A stretch of DNA of 64,000 bases. Source: Pyrococcus horikoshii OT3. Its GTDB lineage: Archaea > Methanobacteriota_B > Thermococci > Thermococcales > Thermococcaceae. Where the stretch lies: contig NC_000961.1 in assembly GCF_000011105.1 (NCBI RefSeq), positions 854,662 to 918,661 of the forward strand, written 5' to 3'. Position 1 is the first letter of the stretch, and each line of letters opens with the position of its first letter. Below the pieces are notes generated by a model. It did no database searches, had not been told where the DNA came from, and was given only the letters and a program-made list of their open reading frames with translations. Of this stretch, positions 12,001-20,591 are shown piece by piece. The translations under genes and the position numbers were made by a program.

Positions 12001-15000
12001 GCAGTGAATCCTAAGTTTCTAACAACTACCTCCGCACTCGCAGTTTCGTTTGTGAGAACTCCAACATCCAGGAAGTTAGGAGATGTAACTATAGCTGGGG
12101 CTGGAGGAAGGACTTTCAACTTTAAGGTTAAGCTCCTAGTGATGTTCAATCCAAGTTGCCTTGCTTTGAACGTTATCATGATGCTCCCGTTTACAGCGTT
12201 CTTACTTGATAGCCCAATGTTTATAATATTACTTCCTGGTTTAAGATGAAGAACTTTGGGAATTGAAACCTCATATTCTGGAGGGGCCTTAACGCTGACC
12301 GAAACGTCGGAAGCCCTCCAATAGTTTATCAATCTAACCCTCACGGTTCCATTAAACTCAACTGGAACGGTGAGGAGGTACAAGCTTGGAATTACTTCGA
12401 TTCCTACAACATCAAATTCAGCATCCCTCTCAAGTAGCTCAATCTTTGGATGAGTTGCACTGACTATGAAGTGACCTGACTCCCCCTTAAAGGGCCTAAA
12501 GGTTAAGTTGAAATACCCATTCTCATTCGTCGTAACTATGTACTCCCTAACGAACCCTCCTCTTGCTATTGATACCTTCACTGGAACGTTTGATAGCATC
12601 CCGCTCTCGTTGTAAGCTACCCCCGTAATAAGGATCTCCTTTCCAACCTCATAAACGCTACTAACGCTAACATCGGCATTGTATTCAGGTTGCTCAGCAG
12701 TTAGCGTTAAGCTTTTCCTAAATTTGCCCACATCAGTGTTAACCGTAGCATTTATCTCAACGTTTTCCTCAGAGATTAAATACTCAAAAGATTCCTCAAC
12801 TGAGAGATTTGGAGGGAGTTCTATGGATAATCTTTTGCTCATTCCGTTTAGCTCTATGCTCTTAACGAAAATAGGAGCAGAACCAATGTTCCTGAACGAA
12901 ACGTAGATTTTCGCCTTTCCTCCCTTGATGAAGTTCTCTGTGGATATAGTTATTGGATTAAGCACAGACTCGCTTACATTAACGATTTTTCTTACCTCAA
13001 CATCTGCTATCCTAAAGGTTAAATTATAGCTTCCCTTCTTGGGAGGAACTATTTTATATCTAAGTACGGTTTTCTTCCCAGGAGGTATTGTTAATGGAGC
13101 TTCTATTAGCTCTCCTGAGGAATTATCCAGCTTCATTAATGTTTCTGAGGTGTTAAGCTCCACAATTCCACAGTTCCTAATCTCGACCTCGACTAAACCA
13201 GGGAATCCTGCAAGTAGTTTACCTACCCTTATTTCTGGGTTTTCTCCCTCTCTAACCTTGGCGCGGTGAATAATCCTAGCGGTTGAGTTTCCTACCTTTA
13301 GCTCTCCCCTAATTAGAGTTAGTCCTCTCGGCACCATGAACACGAATTCATGGCTTGATCTTCCTCTAGGAACTTCAACTTTCCTACTAAGCTTTTCAAT
13401 CTCATTTCCGAATTCGTCTATAAGGATTATAGACAACGTTCCGTTAGCTTCTCCGTCTAAGTTTTCCACCTTGACTTTTACAGCTCCTGGGTAGCCTGCG
13501 GTTAGGTTTTCCTCATCAACCTCAAGCTTAACTGGAAAGACTTCCGTCTTCTCACTTTCGAATCCAGAGAAATCGATGGCCGAGATGCTGTAGTTTAGGG
13601 TTCCTGAATAAATATCTCTAAAGTTAGGTTTTTCAATTGGGACTTCATTTAACCTTTTGCCATCTTTATAAATGAAGTAACCCGCGACGTCAGAGTCTGG
13701 ACTTGGGAGCCAACTAAGTTCAACGTAACTCCCGTTTAGCATCAACGTAACCCCGGATGGTGGAGAGGGAACACCATTTACAGTGAATCTAATGATTTTC
13801 TCGGCCAAGTTACCGGCTTTATCCTTGGCAGTCACGTTTAACGTGTATGTCCCATCTAATTTTATAGGCCCACTGAACTCCCTTCCGTTAACCTTTACCT
13901 TATACCAGTCAAGATTATCGTCGATTACCTGGACTCCAGGAACTACGGTTCCGTTGTAGAGAGTTCCATCTGTTAAGTTACATACTATCCTGGGGGGCTC
14001 CCTATCCAGCGTGAAGTTCCAGCTGTAAGTTATCTCGTTACCGGCCCTATCTACGGCCTTAACAGTCACGGTATACTTTCCATCTAGGAGGGGTGTTGAA
14101 TTCTGGAAGATTAGCCATCCTCCTGAGAATTTTGTACTCCCAGGAACAGACGTTCCTTCGCGATAAACCTCGATCTCTCCAAACTTAACTCCCGAACCCT
14201 CATCTCTCAGATAAGCCCCTATATAGGGTTTGTTCGTAAACGTTCCATTTTCTGGATAGGTTAACTTTAGAACTGGGGGTTCTTCATCCTCTATAAATAC
14301 TTTTACCATTCCTTCGTTGTTGCTTTCGTTTTCCTCGTATACTTCATCATACGGGTCCACAATGGCCCTAAGAGCGTACTCCCCATAACTAGCCCTCCAC
14401 TTAAATTCCAGGGTTATGCTTTCTCCCTTGTCTATCTTAGTTACCCTGTTTATACCTACAAAAGAGCTGTTAGCATAGAGAACAATGTAGAAGGGTAACT
14501 TACTAGATTCGCCAATATTCTTCACGGTTACCTTGATAATAATCTCCTCCCCAGCTACCTCCTTTCCAGAGTGGGTAATGTTTTCAACAGTAAGATCTGG
14601 GGATGGGACGCTAACTTCAATATCCAGCTTATTGTTCTCCTCATCCCACTCCCTTACAGAATTATACGGATCCGCGATCACGCTCACGTTGTAATCTCCA
14701 GAGTCAACGAGCCAGGGAACATTAACTTCAATTTCTTCCCCAGGAGTGATGCTATCTACGTAAGCGCTCCCAAGTTTTCTTCTCTTGTTCCTGATCAAAA
14801 GGTAAACGCCGGACTTATAGTCCCCAGAGTTCCGAATTCTAACTTTTGCATTGACCATTTCACCCGGGTAAGTAAAGTTCCCAAGGTCTGCACTAACTAC
14901 TACTATGTCGGGGGCCTTTACGTAAGATCTAACTGAGATCTCGTTATTATCTTCGTTAAGCTCAACTACGGCATTTGTTGGATCAACAACCACCTTAAAC

Positions 15001-18000
15001 GTCGAGTTTCCTGGGTAAGGTCTTATCGTTAGCGTTACCTCTTTTACTTCTCCCGAAGCTAGGGAATAAACAGGAGCGCTTCCCAAAAGTTTTCCATCCT
15101 GATAAAGGGAAACGTAAAATATCCTCTTTACATCCTGTCCTCCAGAGTTCTTTATGGTAGCATTAACTTTAAAGTAGCTGTTTGCATGCATACTTGGAAT
15201 GTTCAAGCTCAAAACCTCGATGTCCGGGAGTACTATTGTTACGTTCTCGACTATTGCATTGTTATCCTCGTTAGACTCTGGTATGTAGTCCTGGGGATCC
15301 ACAACAATCCTAACCTCTTTTCTTCCCCCACTGCTAAACCGCCACCTTAAAGTTCTCTCAGCGGTTTCTCCGTGTAGGAGCTTGTTTATCCAAACAGATG
15401 ACTTGGGCTCACCATCAACGAACATTTGAACATAGAATCCCCTGTAGACGTCTCCTCCTGTATTGGTAACGTTAACTTTATATGCCAGGTATCCTCTCCT
15501 AACCTCTTCCTCGAGCCATTCATATCCACTTAACATAAGCTCGGGCGATTCAACGTAATAAGTCCTTTCTATTATGTTGTTACTCTCGTTACCTTCTACA
15601 ATCCTGTTTCCAGGATCGACCTCTACCTTAACTCTGACCTCACCCACCCTATCAACGTACCAGGGTAAGGTCACACTCTTACTTTCGTTCTCCTTTATTC
15701 CATATACCGTCCTATAGTACCTCTCCCCACTTACATTAAAGAGAACCGTTATTGGCCTGTATATGGAATCCCCTAGGTTCTTAACCGTGGCATTTATCCT
15801 AACAAACTTTCCATAGGCTAGATCCTCTACACTCAAGTTTTCCAACTTAAAATCAGGAGTTCCTACGTTCCCTAAGAAAGCTGAGAATTCGTTATTGCTC
15901 TCATTACCTTCAGGGATGCTATTATAGTAATCCACAACTATCTTCACCGTTAAGTTCCCGGGCTTGGCGTTATACCACCTCCAATTGAATTCCTTGGTTT
16001 CTCCTTTCCCAAAACTCCAGTTCCTAGGATACGCGTTCGTTGAGTATATTTTCCTCGTACCGTTCCAGATCTCAGCCCTAACGGTAAAGCTCTTAAGAAA
16101 CGGCTGTCCGAGGTTTTTAACGTAGATTGTAAATAGCACATTCTCACCAGAGGTGAAGTTATAGGGAGCCCAAGTAATCCCCTCAACTTTAAGATCCGGT
16201 TTCCCAAAGCTTAAGCTGAACGTCAAGTTATTGTTCTCTTCATTTTCCTCTATCCACCTATTGTAAGGATCTAAAACTATGCTTAAGTTGTGCTTTCCTG
16301 AGGAAGGTAGATAGCGGAGGGTAACATCCCTAGAAGCTCCGCTCTCAAGTCCATAAACTGAAGTAGAGGTTTTAATAATTCCATTATCAAAGAGATCAAC
16401 CCTGATACCATCACTAAAGTTTCCTCCCAGGTTTGAGATGTTTAAAACTATTGGATAGGCCTTGTAGAGGTAGGCTGTTCCATTGAGAATCTCATCTGGA
16501 ATTGAGTAGTTCAATATAGCAAAGTCTGGCTTCTCTAGCGTTAGGATGAGGGTATCGTTGTTGTTCTCGTAGATATTTTCGTACTCATCTACTATCCTTC
16601 CCATTATCTTATTCGTTCCACCGTTTAAGGTAATCCATACAACTTGGGAAATGTTAGCTCCTGGGGAAAGCGTTGCAGGGGCCAGTTCGTACCTTCCCAG
16701 GGTATGGGTTTTCCCATTTTCATCTTCAAGGGTTACGTAAAGACCTAAATATGGGCTATACCAGCTACTTCTGTCTATCCTTAGCGTTGCATTACCGACG
16801 TTCTTCACTAAGAACGTTATCTTAACGTCTTTCCCTGCCGAGAGTTCTCCACTGGGTGGGATTATACCCAATTCGAGGTCAGGATAACCCGTCGTATAGT
16901 TGATTATAAGGGAGTTATCCGAGTACGATGTCTCATTAACTTTCATGTTATAGTTTACCGTTACGTTTATCGTTGAACCTGGGGGAAGCATGGCCAGGGA
17001 ATCAATTGAGATCGTGTAATTATCACGTATTATCCCCCTTAGATAAGACACCTTCCATCCATATTCAGTTTTGATCTTCACGGGTACTTGATAAGAGGTT
17101 GCATTGTAAGGAGCCCCCACATTCCCTATGGTAATGTTTAGTGGGATGTAACCGACTGTGTTATTGGGTAGGGAGATTTCTTTCACAACGAAGTTAGGCT
17201 TTGGAATATAGCCCATATTATAAAAGATCACGTTATTTCCCTCATTTGTCTCGGAAATCACGTTATGTGGATCAACAACAAAAATCAACGTGGAGTTCCC
17301 ACCGTTTATGGGGAGGCTTATTATCGTCCATTTTTCTTCCCCGGATTTTATACCTCTCAAATAAGCAATACTACTCCTCAAGCCACCGTAAACGGCTATT
17401 GAGAAATATCCAGAATAATCCTCTCCCTCATTCTTAACGGTCACATTGAACTTTGCTTTACTACCAGCAATCCCATCGAAACTTAGAAGTTCAACTTTTG
17501 AAATTTTGAAGTCGGGTGCATTGACAAAGATCAACCTAGAGAGCCTATTGTTACCTTCATTTATCTCGTCTACGTAGGAATATGGGTCTACGACAACGGT
17601 TAGGTTAACGAGGCCAGCATTACCAGGTTTCCAAGTTAACGTCACATTCGTTTCATTGTTGATCCTAACCCTTCTCCAGTCCTTGGATGTTCCATTTTCG
17701 TAAAGCTTAACTAGGACGTTTCTACCGTAGCAACCCCCTAGATTATCTAAGGTAACATTGACTTCGTATAGATTGCCGATACTCACATTCCCTGGGATGT
17801 TCAGCGATTTAACAGTAAAGTCGGGTTTTTCTATGATGATGTGGTATGGAACTTCAACCTTGTTGTCGCTCTCATTACTTTCCTCAACTTCGTTCCATGG
17901 ATCAATCTCAATAACTACTTTTTCGAGGGTTCCTGCCTTGATCATAGGGGTAAAAATAACCTCACTCTCCTCCTCACCCTTAGTTGATATATACCGGGTA

Positions 18001-19385
18001 TATGACCGATTACCTTCCTCATAAACGAGGGTTAGCCTAACGGGGATACTCCAGTTTGCGGTGCTAGTAACGTTAACTCTAACTTCCCCTGTAGAGTCCA
18101 CACAAGTCGGTAGGTCAATGGAATAGTTTCCTACCTCGAAGTTGGGTAGAGGGAAATTGTAGTTCCCTAGGAGGTAAATGTTATTGCTACTATTTATATC
18201 CCCTTTACCCTCAACTAGGAGTGCCAAAGTATAGTTTCCTCCCTGAACTAACCATGAGATTTCTCCTTCAGCGATCCCATTATAAAAGCTTAGATACTCT
18301 ATCTTCTCTTCAACTCCATTGCGAAGTAGTTTTACCTTTGCAGAGGGAATTTTTGACGTGGTTCTTACCTTAAAATTTATGGAAGCAAATTCTCCTGGGA
18401 TTAAATTATTAATGGAGGCGTTTTCTACCCAATAATCTCCGGGCCAAACCCCTACTTCAGCTAAATTGTTAGAAAGATCGGGGTCATCCATGCAGTTGGC
18501 AAAAACCTCAACGTGATAATTGGACAGGGGAAGCGTTAGAAGATAGCTTCCGCTCTCACGAACTTGATAAGTATAGAGCTTTGGGGTTCCCAATGGAACT
18601 TGGATTGCAAAGCTCTTTCCCTCTCCCTTTGTAAACCCCTTAACATCACCTGAAACCTTAGAATAATAACCAGAGAACAGATCATAGTCATGATAAGAAT
18701 ACTCTAGAGATTTGTAGCTCCAGGTTATAGTTCCGTTAGAGTTTATTATGACTTGAAAGTTTATATTATCTACAATTTCACTCTCATAATCTTCATATGT
18801 TGATGCCAGCCACTCGATCACGATCTTGTCTTGAAGGTTAACTAGGAGGAGGTAACCATCATATGTCACGAGATCCTCATCGAGTCCAAAGATCACGTCA
18901 CTCTCGTAAAATTCTCCCTCTTCATGTATTCCGTAGTAATCCTCAATTCTTGGCTCCTCATACTCCTCAAGAAGCTCAATCAGGCCGTTAGTATTTACAG
19001 CTATCTTCTTTATCTCCCTCCCAAAGTAGTTAAGCGAGAATGGAAGCTCATAAATGAAGTAGCCATCATCCTCCCTCATTATAACGTTTCCATCTCTAAG
19101 GTATTCTCCGTAGGTTGCCTCAGTTGCACTTTCAATGTACTCACTTAAGTTCATCCATGTAAATGAGATCTCACTAACATTTGGGGCCTCGATAGGGGAG
19201 AAAACTGAAAACGTTAGGTTACAAGACCCAGCATCATATAGCGTTGCGTTGATAACTACACTGTCTCCAGCGAGATAATAGTCAGCAAATACTTTAGTAT
19301 CTTTACTACCTTCCCCTAGCGCCCAAGGTGGTATTAAAGAAATAAAAAGGATGAGCGTTAAGATTAACCCCTTAATATTTATCAT
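6075..19385 (-). CDS. Giant exported CARDB/PKD multidomain surface protein, 4436 residues
   Basis: Very large exported protein with a signal peptide at residues 1-24 (hydrophobic core LILTLILFISLIPPWALG). Residues about 50-290 hold a nidogen-like segment. About 13 CARDB-type Ig repeats follow (about 300-1690), each ending in a signature like ENEENNN or EGNESNN. Then come Ig-like triple-strand domains (EPPVLKLTYPENG), an Fn3 domain near 1875, more Ig-like repeats, a carboxypeptidase-regulatory-like domain near 2540-2600, a Cys-containing region near 2750-3050, two PKD domains (near 3450 and 3910) each followed by a shared unfamiliar module, and a helical C-terminus. No C-terminal membrane anchor is obvious. 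It is rich in N-glycosylation sequons. Adhesion or cell-envelope scaffolding is inferred from domains only. Confidence 0.85.
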   Translation of the reverse strand: MINIKGLILTLILFISLIPPWALGEGSKDTKVFADYYLAGDSVVINATLYDAGSCNLTFSVFSPIEAPNVSEISFTWMNLSEYIESATEATYGEYLRDGNVIMREDDGYFIYELPFSLNYFGREIKKIAVNTNGLIELLEEYEEPRIEDYYGIHEEGEFYESDVIFGLDEDLVTYDGYLLLVNLQDKIVIEWLASTYEDYESEIVDNINFQVIINSNGTITWSYKSLEYSYHDYDLFSGYYSKVSGDVKGFTKGEGKSFAIQVPLGTPKLYTYQVRESGSYLLTLPLSNYHVEVFANCMDDPDLSNNLAEVGVWPGDYWVENASINNLIPGEFASINFKVRTTSKIPSAKVKLLRNGVEEKIEYLSFYNGIAEGEISWLVQGGNYTLALLVEGKGDINSSNNIYLLGNYNFPLPNFEVGNYSIDLPTCVDSTGEVRVNVTSTANWSIPVRLTLVYEEGNRSYTRYISTKGEEESEVIFTPMIKAGTLEKVVIEIDPWNEVEESNESDNKVEVPYHIIIEKPDFTVKSLNIPGNVSIGNLYEVNVTLDNLGGCYGRNVLVKLYENGTSKDWRRVRINNETNVTLTWKPGNAGLVNLTVVVDPYSYVDEINEGNNRLSRLIFVNAPDFKISKVELLSFDGIAGSKAKFNVTVKNEGEDYSGYFSIAVYGGLRSSIAYLRGIKSGEEKWTIISLPINGGNSTLIFVVDPHNVISETNEGNNVIFYNMGYIPKPNFVVKEISLPNNTVGYIPLNITIGNVGAPYNATSYQVPVKIKTEYGWKVSYLRGIIRDNYTISIDSLAMLPPGSTINVTVNYNMKVNETSYSDNSLIINYTTGYPDLELGIIPPSGELSAGKDVKITFLVKNVGNATLRIDRSSWYSPYLGLYVTLEDENGKTHTLGRYELAPATLSPGANISQVVWITLNGGTNKIMGRIVDEYENIYENNNDTLILTLEKPDFAILNYSIPDEILNGTAYLYKAYPIVLNISNLGGNFSDGIRVDLFDNGIIKTSTSVYGLESGASRDVTLRYLPSSGKHNLSIVLDPYNRWIEENEENNNLTFSLSFGKPDLKVEGITWAPYNFTSGENVLFTIYVKNLGQPFLKSFTVRAEIWNGTRKIYSTNAYPRNWSFGKGETKEFNWRWYNAKPGNLTVKIVVDYYNSIPEGNESNNEFSAFLGNVGTPDFKLENLSVEDLAYGKFVRINATVKNLGDSIYRPITVLFNVSGERYYRTVYGIKENESKSVTLPWYVDRVGEVRVKVEVDPGNRIVEGNESNNIIERTYYVESPELMLSGYEWLEEEVRRGYLAYKVNVTNTGGDVYRGFYVQMFVDGEPKSSVWINKLLHGETAERTLRWRFSSGGRKEVRIVVDPQDYIPESNEDNNAIVENVTIVLPDIEVLSLNIPSMHANSYFKVNATIKNSGGQDVKRIFYVSLYQDGKLLGSAPVYSLASGEVKEVTLTIRPYPGNSTFKVVVDPTNAVVELNEDNNEISVRSYVKAPDIVVVSADLGNFTYPGEMVNAKVRIRNSGDYKSGVYLLIRNKRRKLGSAYVDSITPGEEIEVNVPWLVDSGDYNVSVIADPYNSVREWDEENNKLDIEVSVPSPDLTVENITHSGKEVAGEEIIIKVTVKNIGESSKLPFYIVLYANSSFVGINRVTKIDKGESITLEFKWRASYGEYALRAIVDPYDEVYEENESNNEGMVKVFIEDEEPPVLKLTYPENGTFTNKPYIGAYLRDEGSGVKFGEIEVYREGTSVPGSTKFSGGWLIFQNSTPLLDGKYTVTVKAVDRAGNEITYSWNFTLDREPPRIVCNLTDGTLYNGTVVPGVQVIDDNLDWYKVKVNGREFSGPIKLDGTYTLNVTAKDKAGNLAEKIIRFTVNGVPSPPSGVTLMLNGSYVELSWLPSPDSDVAGYFIYKDGKRLNEVPIEKPNFRDIYSGTLNYSISAIDFSGFESEKTEVFPVKLEVDEENLTAGYPGAVKVKVENLDGEANGTLSIILIDEFGNEIEKLSRKVEVPRGRSSHEFVFMVPRGLTLIRGELKVGNSTARIIHRAKVREGENPEIRVGKLLAGFPGLVEVEIRNCGIVELNTSETLMKLDNSSGELIEAPLTIPPGKKTVLRYKIVPPKKGSYNLTFRIADVEVRKIVNVSESVLNPITISTENFIKGGKAKIYVSFRNIGSAPIFVKSIELNGMSKRLSIELPPNLSVEESFEYLISEENVEINATVNTDVGKFRKSLTLTAEQPEYNADVSVSSVYEVGKEILITGVAYNESGMLSNVPVKVSIARGGFVREYIVTTNENGYFNLTFRPFKGESGHFIVSATHPKIELLERDAEFDVVGIEVIPSLYLLTVPVEFNGTVRVRLINYWRASDVSVSVKAPPEYEVSIPKVLHLKPGSNIINIGLSSKNAVNGSIMITFKARQLGLNITRSLTLKLKVLPPAPAIVTSPNFLDVGVLTNETASAEVVVRNLGFTALRNVSIRSSIPWVKVVSNFTEVDPKDNESISLYIEPPRNVTGTFKGEITISSSNYNPIKVPMRIRVTPNATGGVKVTVMDPNATRLENVKLTLYNGYFHFEGYTNKNGTLEVENVPIGEYKLFASLEGYYGYSTSITIEVGVEKNVSIILTPSILEVEWEVVPVTIQDVYIIKHEMWYSTHVPAPEIRMEGGDLEVYVDYEKLAEEGMLEFRGQVIVRNTHQYISVYNVTFESGGSHYIDVEFGINRIDELKPGEAVIVPYVVRIYYSRSPPINPCLHETKVFKLKAGVVCVEEAGKITLKAQRIHQIVVKPTCKGCWESVFPVAGKLAFMAIAQKVGQALGNIDDTGVLSTLAGEALNNLESLFDAYNAYKANPTKENMENYVKTFNSVKANLASLFMFDPVAYQEINSLQLTLIKTPKGDIAGFAVSRTATPVYALGMGVGKIENGQLKVDYKKAVNIANGIVLNVMSKMGGALGGIASGVGLLQLLDKAAEDLPPYIAQLFLNCAICLMRNDCTLPEGEEIRPIQIIASGSLGGYPSMIPSGLAGGGDGGTAVGRFTCGGLPTVKKSSTSMSCSTCSSEDVVKERVCRLFRESETHDEEEPSNTLHMCVDLVLTIEQRLTFERQAFRASLKFTNTNRNYSLENVSVRVIFFDEEGNRVDDKFFVRLDEKAGLSGSSLEPEKTAEMKWLIIPKVGAAEKFRARYYVMANITARVGSTKLVYETWPAMIEVEPVPQLVLDYVLPSYVFGDDPYTPEKELPIPFIFGVRVKNVGYGTARKLRIASAQPKIERSNYPGVYIDFKIIGTLVNGKKVPNSLTIDFGDLNPGESSTAAWLMIAEVSGKFLQYNATFKHSDELGGNETSLIKEVRTHFLIRAFNNTENDDGMLDFLVDDDGDGKPEKIIDSRGFDYNVLLLNFTEVEEGSMRKIIPEMKTPFWVYFTVPFKGSVVRSDGKNPMDQWMENGTLHVLDLGTPEFYILKSNQPPIPRIYVKEPVIANETVVLDGSLSYDPDGSIIAYTWKIGNESFVGDKVSYVFREPGTYNVTLTVRDDKGTESSKTMEIKVYLGPKFNESLKVEPQWGIVPFNLSITFNVTNVGDVSGEYSYIIKLGNSTIAEGSEIIESGRWKVINSTVEIRKEGNYTVTANNLSKTVTAYRKVYGNLTENYIKEKDFGHYKSFYWNEFKRDFEGWVEEALSTIELPKVNFKVLNYFPGNWSLLNYSEMLNITKGWGWINATYARRVRVEGLEEFKYLIVNVTQLVVLLGNATHELDESPPTLNVTPSSGIYSEIPKIQVRTCDETGITLVWGAVGNYTKEFTEVESNGTCSTWEGIVPLNIGNNTVAIYAEDEFGNRGNVSLWIYLNPEAPVIYIESPEEKVYNSREVMINYTVVNHDLVGVVAYLNGELISSNASYSGFIKLDYGWHNFTIYAWDVSYNVSKSVIFRVNEPPSVDFSWEVDNLTVKFEANASDEDGISKYLWDFGDNESSLLVNPTHTYRKGGRYNVTLTVWDSYNLSSSISKEVVVFGSSTLTMVKEYSYTKDFGFYNTTSWKDFLKDFEVWVNLTLRNVTLPLEYFEEIIEVNVENWSLISVEKNLKNDIGEMSAEYERNATIVGIMNYTRVTLKLTQEVILSGRARKVEDKIPPLVEILFPRNMTYNETIREIKVRATDESGIANVTATINGESLSLEKVNETWIGRVELDDGKYELNVFASDKWGNVGCSTVNFTINRSVKVRIINGTEIVTIPGDIKTRVYFEGDIIVEIVKESLRFKIPSGGTLVIDERGRKDPWLLARINSTIENISKTSRIFEENGKKVHEIRYRISISRGYAILVVPLEGMKVSSIRIIKNGTVTRDEKHGNYYKLSKGYLFIFLSEDPIVEVTLSKIEKKDIFRVLYYAGIIWERNYLRLKEEFIMKMSNETSQEAIRLHEEAEKYYLKGREYYPRIPSPSAIYWYAVYMRKAYLTERKALELLSIS

Positions 19386-19593
19386 TTTCCTTTACCTCCA
19401 TTGACTTCTCAATCTGAAGAACGAGAAACTTTTCTTCAGCCCTAAGAACCTTGAGGACAGTTTCCCTATCTACCCCCGTAGAATGAATTATGTACTCTAC
19501 AAGCTCTTCACCAATCTCCCTAAGCAATATGATCCACCAAAAAATTATAGGAAGAAGTAGGAAATATGATGTGGGTTTGAAGAAAATAATCAA
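19372..19593 (-). CDS. Small single-pass membrane protein
   Basis: 73-residue frame starting with TTG. The first 25 residues are a hydrophobic segment (YFLLLPIIFWWIILL), followed by a charged helical tail containing GEELVEYIIHSTGVDRETVLKVLRAEE, which may be cytoplasmic. No family is recognised. It sits 9 bp after the PAC2 gene and overlaps the first 14 bp of the giant surface-protein gene, so the three are probably co-transcribed. The compact packing supports it as real, but the non-ATG start and lack of a clear ribosome site leave doubt. Confidence 0.5.
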   Translation of the reverse strand: MIIFFKPTSYFLLLPIIFWWIILLREIGEELVEYIIHSTGVDRETVLKVLRAEEKFLVLQIEKSMEVKENDKY

Positions 19594-19602
19594 ACCCAGG
19601 AA

Positions 19603-20406
19603 TTAGAGGTATCCCCTATCCTCCTCTTCATGGGTTGGCCTAGGTAGTTGTTGCTCCATTATAGTCCTTTGCATTTCCTCAACCTTTCTGAGTATCTCTT
19701 CCGTTTCTTTAGCCCTCTCCTCCAATGCGGTCATGTCTATTTCAAGTCCAAGTATCTTTGCTACTGCTGTCAGAACGGCCTTTGCGGCCTTCGCATCAAC
19801 TATGTATCCCAAGCTCTCACCGAGCAGGCTTATCCCGAACATGCCTCTTAACTTCCCTATCCCCAAAAGAAGACCTGCAGCACCTACTATGGCCCCTCCC
19901 TCATCTTCCCTCCACATGACGTTTACTTTGCAATCCTTCAGTTTCTCTTGATAATATGAGATTAAATCCGGGTGCGTAACCGCCGCTAAAACTCTAGGTT
20001 CGCCCTGAAGCTCTGGAACTTGATAACCGCCCATGGTTATTATCTCCCTCGTCCCAAATTCCTGGACAAAGTCGAGCATTTTTCCGGCCACTTCGAAGTG
20101 GCCGTAGCTATCGGTAGGAGGAACCTGGGTATCCCCCGTGACGATTATCAAATCCCTATGCTCATCGTCAGGGCTCTTCCAGTAGTAAAATTCATTCTTC
20201 ATCAACTCAACTATCGAGCCTTTCCTAATCAAAACCTGATGCATGAAGTGCGGTGAATACAGTTCCGCAAACTTCTTAGCCTTTAACTCTTGAATTAAAT
20301 GCTCAGCAGCAAGTTTTCCAACCAATCCAATCCCAGGAAGACCCTCTATAAAGACCGGATCATAAATATCTGGCCTCTCATGAACAACAATTATGGTTTC
20401 CTTCAT
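19603..20406 (-). CDS. PAC2-family protein, proteasome assembly chaperone-like
   Basis: 267-residue protein of the PAC2 family, relatives of eukaryotic proteasome assembly chaperones and of archaeal PbaA/PbaB. The diagnostic N-terminal FIEGLPGIGLVGKLAAEHLI (about 18-37) is present, as are the GGYQVPE loop near 147 and AIVGAAGLLLGIGKLRG near 191. A predicted coiled coil near 225-250 is followed by a C-terminal GYL that resembles, but is not a perfect, HbYX proteasome-docking motif. The gene order aIF2-alpha, nop10, PAC2 recurs in many archaea. It overlaps nop10 by 4 bp, indicating translational coupling. Confidence 0.82.
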   Translation of the reverse strand: MKETIIVVHERPDIYDPVFIEGLPGIGLVGKLAAEHLIQELKAKKFAELYSPHFMHQVLIRKGSIVELMKNEFYYWKSPDDEHRDLIIVTGDTQVPPTDSYGHFEVAGKMLDFVQEFGTREIITMGGYQVPELQGEPRVLAAVTHPDLISYYQEKLKDCKVNVMWREDEGGAIVGAAGLLLGIGKLRGMFGISLLGESLGYIVDAKAAKAVLTAVAKILGLEIDMTALEERAKETEEILRKVEEMQRTIMEQQLPRPTHEEEDRGYL

Positions 20407-20585
20407 TTTTCCTTCCTCCCAATTCCTAGGAGTTCTCTCTTTAACCTCCTCCTATATTCTCCATATGGATCTTCAGGTGAGAACCTTGGTGGATGTGCTA
20501 CTTTAGTCTTTTCCCCGCACACTGGGCATATCTCTTTAAGGGTATACCTCCCACATCTAGGGCACTTCCTTATTCTAAACCTCAT
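20403..20585 (-). CDS. nop10: Nop10, H/ACA snoRNP subunit
   Basis: 60-residue ribonucleoprotein subunit that bridges Cbf5 and L7Ae in H/ACA pseudouridylation complexes. Two zinc-binding pairs, CPRCG and CPVCG, form an N-terminal zinc ribbon. They are followed by the conserved HPPRFSPEDPYGEYRRRLK segment that wraps around Cbf5. Length is typical. It starts 6 bp after the aIF2-alpha stop and its own stop overlaps the PAC2 start, so it is in one operon with both. Confidence 0.97.
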   Translation of the reverse strand: MRFRIRKCPRCGRYTLKEICPVCGEKTKVAHPPRFSPEDPYGEYRRRLKRELLGIGRKEK

Positions 20586-20591
20586 CTCCCT

